The notes beneath the pieces are model-generated. The model was not told where the DNA came from. It searched no databases and saw only the letters and a program-made list of their open reading frames with translations. Shown in pieces: positions 12,800-22,298 of a stretch of 64,000 bases of DNA. Numbering within the stretch: position 1 is the stretch's first letter; each line of letters opens with the position of its first letter. The translations under genes and the position numbers were made by a program. The DNA is from Cavia porcellus (taxonomy: Eukaryota; Chordata; Mammalia; Rodentia; Caviidae), in assembly GCF_034190915.1 (NCBI RefSeq), contig NW_026947502.1, positions 34,378,785 to 34,442,784 of the forward strand, read 5' to 3'.

Positions 12800-13324
12800 A
12801 CGGTCAAACACAATGATTTATTAAAAATAAAACGTAAAAATGATTTTTGTACATATGCTTCCAAATTTCAGGCATGGAATCCAAGTAGGTTTCGTAGAAA
12901 ATACTGTTGCCAGTTATCAAGTACTTAAAACAAAGTAAACTACCCCCCACCCCCGCCCAGGTTTTGCTACAATCAGCAAGTTCACTCCCTCCCCGCCAAA
13001 AAAAAAAAAAACACAAATTAAAACAAGACGTTTTGCTAGTATAAAAACGACCAAGGTCCAAGTAATAATAAAAAAATAGAGTCCATCAATGACTGTAACA
13101 CAAAAATGTGTGTGTGGGGCCGAGTCCATCTTCGGATAGAGAGACAAGAGAGGTGGCAGGCAAATAGAGGAACACCCCTCAGAGTAAGCAGCCTGAGCAG
13201 CGGCTCCCCCAAGGGCAAAACGGGGAAGGCAGTGGGAGGAAGAAGGGATTAGGAGGTGACCCCACTCGGGTTGTTGAAAAGAGCTACCCCTAGAACGGCC
13301 ACTCCCAGGCATTTCCGTATCTTT
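12800..13324 (-). other. HNRNPA0: HNRNPA0 proximal 3' UTR
   Basis: This is the non-coding sequence between the TAA stop and the first good poly(A) signal, free of repeats. It contains A/T-rich stretches and a C-rich run opposite 12945-12960. It would give a short-UTR mRNA isoform. Confidence 0.8.
12817..12822 (-). terminator. HNRNPA0: Proximal poly(A) signal AATAAA
   Basis: The minus strand reads AATAAA here, with a GT-rich stretch (TGTGTTTG) about 10-20 bases downstream, where a downstream element is expected. It lies about 500 bases past the stop codon. Confidence 0.65.
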
Positions 13325-14230
13325 TTAGAAAGAGCTGCCTCCGTAGCCACCCCCACCGCCGTAGCCGCCTCTGTAAGGTCCACTGTTACTGCGACCGCCC
13401 CAGCTGCTGCCTCCGCCGCCGCCGCCGCTCTTCATTGGCCCGTACGAGGACTGATGCTGACTGTAGCTGCCGAAGCCGCCGAAACCGTTACCGTAGTCGC
13501 TGCCACCGTACGACGAGCCGCCGCCGCCACCTCCGTAGGCATTGTAGCCGCCGCCGCCGCCGTAGCCGCCGTAGCTGTTGTAACCGCCGCCGCCGCCCTT
13601 GGACAGGCCGTTCTGGTCCCGACCACCGCCGCGACCCCGGCCGCCGCGGCCGCCCCGGGAGGACCGGGAGCCGCCCCCGCCCCCGCCGGCGTGGATATCT
13701 TCCTTGGGGACCGCCTTCTTCACCTCCACGCGATGGCCCTGGATCGGGTGGAACTTGACCACCGCGGCCTTGTCGGCCGCGTCGTGGTTTTGGAAATACA
13801 CGAAGCCGAAGCCGCGCTTCTTGCCCGACTGCTTGTCGGCGATGATCTCGGCTTTCTCCACCGCGCCGAACTGCGAGAAGTGCTCGATCAGGTCGCCCTC
13901 GGCAACATCGCCCTTCAAGCCCCCGACAAAGAGCTTCTTCACCTTGGCGTGGGCCCCGGGCCGCGCCGAATCCTCCCGCGACACCGCCCGCTTCAGCTCC
14001 ACCGTGTTGCCGTCCACGGCGTGGGGCGAGGCGGCCATGGCGGCGTCAGCCTCCTCCACATTTGAGTAGGTCACGAAGCCGAAGCAGCGCGAGCGCTTGG
14101 TCTGGGGGTTCACCACCACCACGCAGTCCGTCAGGGTCCCGAAGGCCTCGAAGTGGCCGCGCAGGCCCGACTCACTCGTCTGTACGTTGAGCCCGCCGAT
14201 GAACAGCTTGCACAGCTGCGAATTCTCCAT
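13325..14230 (-). CDS. HNRNPA0: hnRNP A0, intronless RNA-binding protein
   Basis: The single-exon frame encodes 301 residues and ends in TAA at 13325-13327. RRM1 covers about residues 7-85, with RNP2 KLFIGGL (8-14) and RNP1 RCFGFVTY (48-55). RRM2 covers about 98-175, with KLFVGG (99-104) and KRGFGFVYF (138-146). From residue 182 a Gly/Tyr/Ser tail begins with an RGG cluster and ends with an M9-like GPMK...SGPY segment, the likely nuclear import signal. Ser84 sits in LKRAVS, the context of the MAPKAP-K2 site known for human hnRNP A0. The family is nuclear and shuttling and binds AU-rich 3' UTRs of inflammatory mRNAs. The ATG at 14230 is the first in-frame ATG, with G at -3 and G at +4. The human protein is 305 residues from memory; the difference falls in glycine runs. 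No frameshift or stop is present, and intronless structure is normal for this gene. Confidence 0.97.
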   Translation of the reverse strand: MENSQLCKLFIGGLNVQTSESGLRGHFEAFGTLTDCVVVVNPQTKRSRCFGFVTYSNVEEADAAMAASPHAVDGNTVELKRAVSREDSARPGAHAKVKKLFVGGLKGDVAEGDLIEHFSQFGAVEKAEIIADKQSGKKRGFGFVYFQNHDAADKAAVVKFHPIQGHRVEVKKAVPKEDIHAGGGGGGSRSSRGGRGGRGRGGGRDQNGLSKGGGGGYNSYGGYGGGGGYNAYGGGGGGSSYGGSDYGNGFGGFGSYSQHQSSYGPMKSGGGGGGSSWGGRSNSGPYRGGYGGGGGYGGSSF

Positions 14231-14510
14231 CTCCACGGCCCGGGCCTTGCCCCCGCCCTGCGAGCTCCGAGGCTTCGCCGTCGCCGCTGCCTTTCGCCGA
14301 GGCCTCCACACAGCTTGGGCCCAGCCTCCGCTGGAGCCGCCACCGCCGGCCACCGGCGGGGAAGGGAAGAGGGAAGGGGAGGGAAGGAAGGAGAAGAGGA
14401 AGGGGGAGGGAGGGGAGAGGTGCCGGCTAGAGGGCGAGCCGAGGAGACTCAGAGACAACCACGGCCGCCGCTCCCGCCACCTCCGCTCCCCTATCTAGAC
14501 ACCACACAAA
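14231..14510 (-). other. HNRNPA0: HNRNPA0 5' UTR with pyrimidine-rich tract
   Basis: This is the sequence just upstream of the start codon in transcript sense. The mRNA strand carries an almost uninterrupted C/U tract opposite 14358-14420. The reading frame of the protein stays open upstream to at least 14458 but holds no ATG, so initiation at 14230 is favoured. The outer limit is a guess because no TATA box or clear initiator fixes the start of transcription. Confidence 0.6.
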
Positions 14511-15250
14511 GAGGCCGCTGAACGCGCGCGCACCCGCCCCGAGGCGTGCGTCACCAGCGACGTACGGCAGGCCCGGGGCTGTCCGCCAATCCCCGCCTCG
14601 CTCCCGCTAGTCCCGCCTACCGCTCCGCAGCGCCGCTCTCAATCTGGGACTCCCCGCCCTCCGCGGTCTAATTCAAGCCCTCGGCCTGCCCAACTGTCGC
14701 CCCCTGTGCTGCCGCCCTTCTTTCGCTCCCGAAAGCCTCAGTGTCGCTTGACCAGGAACCTTTCTGGTGCTCGCGCACCTCCACCATTTATTTCCTTCCA
14801 GCCCCGCGGCTGTTCCCAGGGATACTCCCCCTCCCCTGTACACATCCCCTGGCCCAACTCCGCAGTGGCGTTCGCGCCAGCCCCTTGAGAGACGTGTAGG
14901 CTCGACCAATCACCACGGCCGCTCGCACCCATTTCCGTTTTCAGGGGCCGCTGGACGGGCGCGCTCCCTGGAGCGCTCGGTGGGAAGCACGGGTGTGTGG
15001 AGAGCCTGCCTTCCTCACGCCTCCTCACGCTCCACCCCGCGGCGCTGGGCGGCTGAGGGAGCTGGCGAGGCGGAGGCCGTTCCCAACGGACGTGGCCTAG
15101 GGCGCCACGCGCGGGCTTTTTGAAAACTTGGCTGTTGGGTCGAGGACCCTGGATCGTCCGAGACGGCTTGGCCATCCCGCTACACCTGGCGCCTCCGCCC
15201 CTCTGGTCCACACCAAAATGAAGGGCAGAGGCCTGGCCCGGGGACAGTTA
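14511..15250 (-). promoter_or_regulatory. HNRNPA0: CpG-island promoter of HNRNPA0
   Basis: The stretch is GC-rich and dense in CpG, unlike the AT-rich flanks, and abuts the 5' UTR. It contains a GC-box-like CCGCCCC near 14537, a TGACGCA CRE-like half site on the minus strand near 14550, and CCAAT motifs near 14585 and 14905. The island continues into the CDS. A TATA-less housekeeping-type promoter fits the broad expression of hnRNPs. Whether it also drives a divergent plus-strand transcript cannot be told from sequence. Confidence 0.8.
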
Positions 15251-16114
15251 GTAACCATTCCCGTGGGCCTGACGGCTAGAGAACCAAAATTTTGACACAT
15301 CCTCTACAACAAAGAGCCCTGGTCAATGAAACACAATAGGGCCCCAAAAGATTTTACGGCCCAGACAGAGCCAGACTCCTGCCACCCTCCCGCCCTCCAC
15401 AAAACCTTCCTATAATGTGCCACAGTTCCCCTTCATGATACTCAGCAGACATCTGAACGAACGTTTTACGTGTTGAATGTACACCATGCATACATGGCTT
15501 CCATTCAACTGAAATGCCGTATCAGCTCTATCAGCTCCAGGGGCTTAACAAACATAAAAATTTTATAACGAACTACTAATAACTACTTTAAGTATCCTCG
15601 TTTAAATGACACTATAAAATAAATAATGGTTTCTGCGTGGGTTCTTGCTTTTGTGATAAAACCAAATTACCAATTTTCAGGAAAAAGCTTTAATTGAAAG
15701 GTAAAAGATAAAGGACTCCAATCTGGGTAGTAGGACCAGACTAACCCATTAGTGAAACACAATAACAGTTTTATGGGGTGCTTGTAGTGTTTTAGGTCCA
15801 AGAGATCATTACCTCAGTTCCAGTTGCATAGCTCAGGTTGAATTCTCATGACTTGAAGGGCAATTCAGTTTTCATGGGAGAAATCTTCAGGACTTCAGGG
15901 GTTATTCCAGTCACATGAGGCTCTGATGGAATCCAAGACGACCATAGCCTTAGGGCAAAGGTAATTCCTAGGTATAGATGTTTTGGTCTTCAAGGATAAG
16001 GAGATTAGCTAGGCAGATTTAAGGATGATAGATGCTCCCTAAATAACACCTCTTGTATACAGAGCAGAGAAAGATTTGACCCAGATTAAATTCACGCCCA
16101 GAGTTTACTCAAAC
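15251..16114. other. Unassigned intergenic upstream of the CpG island
   Basis: No gene and no repeat recognised. AT-rich, with several short T/A runs. Confidence 0.5.
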
Positions 16115-16838
16115 TACCTATAGAAATCTTACCTGGCCTTTGACTCAAAGTTCAGTGCAACATTCAACCTCCTTCCCAAATTGTTATTGAATACTTCAGG
16201 ATATGAACAACTCATCTTCAGCATTTACCACATGGTTTTAGAGGCTGTTGATCACCTAATGCCTCATATTAACTGTTTCCCATCTCTTGTATTTTGATTG
16301 ACACATGTTCAACAAATAAAAGTGACATAGCCATGACATAGAGACCATCATGGGAACAAAGGACAAATGAACCCTGAGATCTTAACTGTCATTCATCAAA
16401 AACAATATGTGTGACAAAGTGTAGGTCAAGTCTTGTTTTACTTAACTATTGAGTATTTTTAGGCCCAAGTGGAAGAGTCACAATTTTTGGCAAAAAATCA
16501 CTATTAAGTCCCCAAATGTCTCAAAAGAAAACATAAGTCTTGCTTTTGATGAGTAACAAATAAAGGACCCTGAAATTTATCTGTCCTTTGTCCTTATGGT
16601 GGTCTATATGTCATGACCAATGTCACTTTCGTTTGTTGAATTTATGTGTCAACCAAGGTACATAGGATGGGACACAGTTAATATGAGGCATTATGTGACC
16701 AAGAGCCTCCAAAACCATGTGGTAAATACTGAGGAAGTTAAAAAGATCATTTGCTGTAGATTTGAGAAGAATTTTGGAAAGGTACTGAATGATACACTAA
16801 ATATGGGAGTCAAAAGCTAGATAGCATTTCTATCTTGA
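16115..16838. repeat. Long imperfect inverted repeat (palindrome), arms ~350 bp
   Basis: The left arm (16115-16465) and right arm (16483-16838) are reverse complements around a centre near 16474. Matching pairs include atagaaat 16120-16127 with atttctat 16826-16833, accacatggtttta near 16227 with aaaaccatgtggt near 16711, gtgacat 16322-16328 with atgtcac 16620-16626, and tcatcaaaaac near 16394 with a related stretch near 16541. The coordinate sums stay near 16945-16953, so the symmetry runs through the whole block. I estimate the best stretches at about 80% identity. It could be a palindromic DNA transposon remnant or two inverted copies of an old repeat. Confidence 0.8.
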
Positions 16839-17009
16839 GCAAAATCTGAAGCAAGTAATATAAACTTCAAGTGGCAATGAATAAAGTAGATGGTTTTGGA
16901 TAGAAAAACAGAAGCAGAGAGGGTTGAAGGTTTTCATACAGAATTCTTGAACTTTAAGTAGAAATTTGACTGCTATATTATGTTAGAAGGGCTTAAAGTT
17001 TGAGGGAAT

Positions 17010-17545
17010 ATGTACTAGAGCCTGGTTCCACCACTTACTCTGCAATCATCCAGTTGCGTGACTTTTCCCAAGTTACTAGGCTTTTAAAAGTTTAATCCAC
17101 TACTGGACATGGTAGCTCATGTATGCATTCCCAGCACTTAGGAAGCAGGAGGATCGCCACAAGTTTGAGGCAAGTGTGGGCTACACAGTGAGTTCAAAGA
17201 CAGCCTTAATTACAGAACAACACGCTATCTCAAAAGAAAAAAAAATGCTTGATCCACCAAACATTTTGGTGCATGCTGGTAGTCCTAGCTACCCAAAGGC
17301 TGAAGCTGGAGCCCAGGAATTCAAAGCCAGCTTGTGCAACACTGTAAGATTCTGATCTAAAAAAACAAAGAGAGAGAGAGAAAGAGAGAGAAGAGGAGGC
17401 GGAAGAGGCAAAAAGAGAAAGTAACCACTTTTTTCCCCTTTAAAACAGAAATATAAAACATCTCTTACATGTGGTAAAAATTAAATGAGATTTTGCATGT
17501 AAACAGGAGCAAAGTGCCTGGTACATAGTCAGGGCTAGTTTATCT
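17010..17545 (+). repeat. MIR SINE split by B1-like SINEs
   Basis: 17010-17085 carries the MIR 5' and core part (gagcctggttccaccacttact, gacttttcccaagttac). 17440-17545 carries the 3' part (aaagtgcctggtacatagt). Two B1-like units lie between them. Confidence 0.75.
17101..17400 (+). mobile_element. B1-like SINE pair with (GA)n tail
   Basis: 17101-17240 is a B1 body (ggtagctcatgtatgcattcccagcactt...). 17241-17370 is a second, more diverged B1-like body, followed by a GA-rich tail. They interrupt a MIR. Confidence 0.7.
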
Positions 17546-17610
17546 GACTAGCTAACTAGCTAGGATATGCTAGATGCTGAAATGTGGCAGTAAACAACAT
17601 AAAAATCTAT

Positions 17611-17771
17611 TCAGCCAGGTGTGGTGGCACATGCCTATAATCCTAGTACTTGGGAAGCTGGGACTGAAGGAATGCCATGAATTCCAAAAACAGCCTAGGC
17701 TCCATAGTGAGTTCAAGGCCAGCTGGAATTACATAGAAAGATCCTGTCTCAAAAAAAAAAAAAAAAAAAAA
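17611..17771 (+). mobile_element. B1-like SINE
   Basis: A clear B1 (gccaggtgtggtggcacatg) with a long A tail. Flanked by aaaaatctat at 17601-17610 and 17772-17781. Confidence 0.9.
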
Positions 17772-17781
17772 AAAAATCTAT

Positions 17782-17890
17782 GCCCAGGATTTAGCTCAGC
17801 AGCATAAGTGCCTGCCTGGAAAGTGCGAGGTTGTGAGTTCAATCCCTGGTACCAAAAAAAAAAAAAAAAAAAGAAAAGAAAGAAAGAAAG
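17782..17890 (+). mobile_element. ID-like SINE directly behind a B1
   Basis: A tRNA-Ala-like head (ggatttagctcagcagcataag, ggttgtgagttcaatccctgg) with a tail of A then (GAAA)n. It begins immediately after the 3' target duplication of the B1, and its own right flank (aaatct) again resembles that site. Confidence 0.85.
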
Positions 17891-17984
17891 AAATCTGATC
17901 AATAGAAACATGAGAAGACAGGGGGAAAAAATACCTCCCTCCCAAACCCCCAACTTCTCCAAAGCTGATCTATTGAGCATTTAG

Positions 17985-18483
17985 GGGAAAGAAATCCAAA
18001 GTATCACAGCTGAAATATATTAAGTGATCATAACTATGTGGATAAAGGCCGTCATAACAAAGAGACCAGTGAGCTTCCAGAAAACATTAATGAAAAGCCA
18101 GCTGAGCTAAACAAAATGATATAAAACAAGAACGAAAAGTTTAGCAAAGAATTAGAATCCATGAAAGGGTACCAAATTGAAATCCAGGAGATACAATTCC
18201 AATGAAAGCGTAGGCAGCAGAAGTGACCAAAGTGATACAGGTCAGGTGTTAGAACTATAAGTATATGATGCAGGTGATCATATACTCAGAGATCACTTAA
18301 GAACAAGAGAACATAGAAAATATATTCAATAGCTTTTAGATGATGCAAAGAAAACTAATCTAGCATTAATTGGAATTTATAAAAAATCAGAAGAGAGCAC
18401 AAATGGAATTTAAAGAAATCTGTTTATAGAAATAATATGAGTGTTTCATATTTCCAAGTATGGGGGTGAAATGTAACATACAG
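17985..18483 (+). pseudogene. L1 ORF1 remnant
   Basis: Degenerate plus-strand ORF1 sequence (agaattagaatccatgaaag, gatgcaaagaaaactaatct), broken by stops. It heads a composite L1 that runs to about 23455. Confidence 0.65.
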
Positions 18484-19360
18484 ATAAGTCTCGATTTCAT
18501 TAATTTCTTCTCTGAACTTAATAATTTCCTTCTTTGTACTGGTTTTGTATTTGGATTGTCCTTGCTTTTCTAGGATGTTGAGTTGCATCATTAGCTTGTT
18601 TATTTGGGGGTCACTCTTTTACCAAAGTAGGCATTCATAGCCACAAACTTTCCTTTTAGGGCTGTACTCTTAATGTTGGGTACAACACTCTGTAGATAGC
18701 TACTAAATCCATTTCTTTCTAGGCTTATTTCAAATATGGTGTTCTTTGCTGAATTTTTAAATCTAGTTGATCTATTTATGACAGTGGGATTTGAGGTCCC
18801 TCATTATAATTACATTGATGTTCATCTGATCATTTTTTTGTCCTGCAGTGTGTTTTATGAAGTTAAGTGTGCTAGTGTTTGGTATATATAATTTATAATT
18901 GTTATCTATTCCTGTTGAATTATTTCCTTAACTAATGCATAATAATCTCCTTTCCCATGTCTTATCAGTTTTGACTTGAGGTCCACTTTTGTGTAAAAAT
19001 AGAATGGCTTTTTCTGCTTGTTTTGAGACTTTCATTACAGAGAATATTGTTTTCCATCCTTTGATGTTTAATCTGGGAATTTGTTTTTAAATTAAATATA
19101 TCTCTTGTGTATAACATAGCGTTGGGTTTTGTTTCTTGATCCATTTTACTACTGTGTGCCTTTTGATCAGGACATTGAGGTCACTCACATTGAGAATAAT
19201 TATTGCAAGGTAATGACTTCTTCCAGTAATTGCATTATTTCCTTGTTGCTGATTCTTTTTCCTTCACTTCTGCTTAATTAGTCATCCTACCTAGTGTATT
19301 CACTTCATTAGACTTTTGGCATTTTGGCTTCATTGTTTCTTTCTAGGAGATCTTTAACTG
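18484..19360 (-). mobile_element. Inverted L1 ORF2 endonuclease-region segment
   Basis: The minus strand aligns with the first third of ORF2 (equivalent to about 37180-38190 of the full-length L1). It is bounded by plus-strand ORF1 on the left and plus-strand ORF2 continuing at the next position on the right, so an internal segment is inverted. Confidence 0.75.
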
Positions 19361-19598
19361 TAAAAAAACAGTTAAATCAATTAATCAAAGAGCTGGTTCT
19401 TTGAAAGAATAAACAACCAAACTCACAGCCAATTTTATTAAAAAATAGAACAAAAAAGAAAGAGACCCATATCAGGAAAGTAGAAATGAAAAGGTAAAAT
19501 CAAAATAGTGCCAAAACCTGAACAACTTATTAGCAATTAATTTTAAAACCTGTACTCCAATAAACTTGACAGTCCAGAAGAAATGGGTCAAATCCTGC

Positions 19599-19994
19599 TG
19601 TTATGGTTTGCATCTAGATATCCCCCGACGCCTCATGCAGTCATTGGGATTTTTTTTTGGAGGTGGCTGAACCTAGAGTATCATTGATTCTTGCACAGTG
19701 CTGGGATTAAGGATGGGTGATTGCAGGATCAGTGCACTGATTGGATGGCTCTACCCTAATTCCAGGAGACTGTATACAATATAAGAGACAGAAAGAGGCT
19801 TGTATCATGCTCTCATTTTGCATTTGCTGTCTTCTGCCAGCCATGAATTGCACACCTCTTTGAAGCTACCCTGCCTTGGAGTCAGCCCATTGTGAACTAA
19901 AGCTTCTCCAAACTGTGAGCTAAATAAACTTTTCCTCCTTTAACTTTGGGTGTTGGATAATTTTGTCTCAGCAATGAGAAAAGTAACTAAAACA
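19599..19994 (+). mobile_element. MaLR-type solo LTR
   Basis: Begins TGTTATGGTTTG, ends CTAAAACA, and carries an AATAAA signal near 19922 with the aaactgtgagctaaataaac phrase. The flanking 5-mers cctgc/cctgg match at four of five positions. Confidence 0.85.
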
Positions 19995-20000
19995 CCTGGA

Positions 20001-20001
20001 G

Positions 20002-20056
<55 letters not shown>
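20001..20056. repeat. (TA)n microsatellite
   Basis: About 56 bases of almost pure TA alternation. Confidence 0.95.
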
Positions 20057-20057
<1 letters not shown>

Positions 20058-20160
20058 CCAGATCTGAACCAAGAATATATAAAACACTGAATAATCCAAC
20101 ACCAACAGCAATGACATTGAGGCAATAGAAAAACCTATCAAGAGAAGCCCAGGATTGTAT

Positions 20161-20640
20161 AGCAACAAAAGCAAAAGTGAGGAGCAAAGACAGTCCAAGA
20201 GAAAAGTCATGGCCACCAGAAGTGCCACAGGAGTGGAATCAATCAAGCTCTTTGGCGCTCACAATTTATCACAGTTTGCTTCAAATGCTGGACATGAAAC
20301 TACAGGACTTAACATTTGTCCTGCTGGATTTTGGACTTGTTTTGATCCCAATCCTTTGCATCCCTCTTTTTGCTTTTGCAGCTTCTGCTATCTTCTGCTA
20401 CCTTGAAGTGTTGCCCCTAGGCCATGCCACCCTGTCTTAGGAGGAAAACCTTACTTAGCTCATAATTTGTAGCAGCTTTAGTTCACAATGGGCTGACTCC
20501 AAGGCAGGCTAGCTTCAGAGAAGTGATTTTTTGAGGATTATAGACAAATCTCCACAAACTGTGAGCTAAATAAACATTTCCTTCCTTAATTTTGAGTATC
20601 AGGGATTTTGGCCTATCCACAAGTGAAAAGTAACCAAAAC
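20161..20640. mobile_element. MaLR internal/LTR fragments, part folded back
   Basis: 20200-20440 resembles MaLR internal sequence (ctggattttggacttg). 20453-20523 is the reverse complement of part of the LTR at 19599-19994 (tcacaatgggctgactccaag). 20545-20640 is the direct LTR 3' end with aaactgtgagctaaataaac. The last two form a head-to-head arrangement. Confidence 0.6.
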
Positions 20641-20955
20641 ACCCCATTGTTATATAGATTCAATGCAATCATGATCAAAACTCTAACAGTATATCTCACA
20701 GAATTAGAGAAAATATTCTCAAAATTCATTTGGAAACAGAAGAGACCTCGAATAACAAAGGCAATTCTGGGCAACAAAGGCAAGCAGGGATACCAGAATC
20801 CCTGACTACCCTGAAAAGCAGCTATTATAAAAACAGCATGATACTTACCAACAAACCCACAAGACCAAACAAACAGAAAGAAAAACCCTGGAGGATCAAT
20901 GGAATAGATTAAAATATGCAGAAACAACTCCAGACATACTTAGCCACCTTGTCTT

Positions 20956-20971
20956 TTTTCTTCTTTCTTTT

Positions 20972-21027
<56 letters not shown>

Positions 21028-21163
21028 TCCTCTTCCTGCTGTTGTTGATATAGGCCAGACTTGAACTCATTATGTAGCCCAGACTGGCCTTGAACTCACA
21101 GGAGTCCTCCTGCCTCAGCTTCCAGAGTGCTGGGATTGAAGGTGTGTGCCACCATGCCTGGCT
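20956..21163 (-). mobile_element. B1-like SINE with expanded (GAAA)n tail
   Basis: A reverse-complement B1 body at 21050-21163, with its tail expanded into a (TTTC)n microsatellite at about 20958-21030. The L1 around it is duplicated at the ends: gccaccttgtcttt near 20943 and a diverged gctaccttatcttt near 21165. Confidence 0.85.
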
Positions 21164-21374
21164 GCTACCTTATCTTTGACAAAGTTGCAAAACAACTTCA
21201 TTGGAAGGATAGCTTGTAAGTGGTGCTGGAAAAACTGGATTTCTACATGCCAAAGATTAAAACTAGACCTTTATCTTTCACCATGCACTAAACTAAAATA
21301 GAAATGGATTGAATATCTAATTATTAAAACAGAAACACTAAATCCGCTGGAAGACAGAATTCATAAAACTTTTA

Positions 21375-22298
21375 TTTATTTATTTATTTATTTTTAATTT
21401 AAGAGGAAAAAGAGAAAAACACAAAACAAACCAAAGCGGCGTAAGGGTACACGCAATACAGAACTACAAAACAAAACAAAACAAAACAAAACAAAAAACC
21501 ATAACAGTAAGAAATTACCTGCTAGTAGATTACACACTATTTTCTTGAAAATAGTTCCTCAAATCACAGTATCAAAGAACACAAGGTGGACATTCAAACA
21601 GGGAGACTGCAAACAGCTGTGTTCAATGTTCCAAAAACATTGATAAAGTCAGCTATTTAACACCCCCAAACACACTTGCTGTTATATCCGTTAGAGCTCC
21701 TTTTCTTTTTTTTTTTTCCCTCTCTTTTTTACAACAAAATTTACACATCTTGGATTTTATTACTCCTTAGTGCTTATTACTTTCTTTGGGGGGGGGAAGA
21801 ATACAGTCAAATATGGCAAAACAAAGCTGTCAGTCAATACCAAGGATAGACGTAGCACATGGTGTAGAACGGAGTACAAGTTTATCAACAATGGTTATCA
21901 ACGTTGTCCCTTGTTTCCTTAAAAAGAATTGTCTATCTTATTAGATATTATAAAGTTGGACAAAACAGTAGAGAACAAGACCAATAAAACTTAGGCATTG
22001 TAAACATTACAGGACTTCCAAAGAAGACAATAGTCAAACCAGAATGGGTATCTTAGTGAATCTTATTATCTTCAAAGTAGTTGCCTATGTCTTCAAAGTT
22101 GATACTATCATATAGAATGGAACAGAGTCTAATCAGTCAAAACAAGATCGTGGGAGTACTACAGGACTTCAAAACAAGTTAATAGGAAATCGAAAAGAGT
22201 TACTATTTATATATCCTAATTTCTTTGAATTTTTTCTTTAATTAAGACAAACATAAGAAATGACTAAATAATTTTTTTTTGAAACAATAAGGGGGAGA
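21375..22298 (-). mobile_element. L1 insertion consisting only of 3' UTR
   Basis: On the minus strand this matches the 3' UTR of the full-length L1 at 35483-42251, ending in a (TAAA)n-type tail (TTTA repeats on plus). It is flanked by a perfect 14-bp duplication tcataaaactttta at 21361-21374 and 22299-22312. Severely 5'-truncated. Confidence 0.92.

Larger units (their letters stand above)
19365..20160 (+). mobile_element. L1 ORF2 segment, interrupted by an LTR
   Basis: It resumes ORF2 at the residues just after the inverted segment (agctggttctttgaaagaata). It is broken at 19599-19994 by an LTR and at about 20001-20056 by a TA microsatellite. After these, ccagatctgaaccaagaat continues ORF2. 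Confidence 0.75.

Noticed and set aside
13256..14065. 269-codon plus-strand open frame, rich in Ala and Val
   Set aside because: It is antisense to HNRNPA0; the GC-rich Gly repeats on the other strand create the open frame.
14097..14521. Plus-strand open frames across the 5' UTR
   Set aside because: Antisense to the gene's start and leader, low complexity, no recognisable domain.
14738..15211. 157-codon minus-strand open frame upstream of HNRNPA0
   Set aside because: Lies in CpG-island sequence; composition is enough to keep it open and it resembles no family I know.
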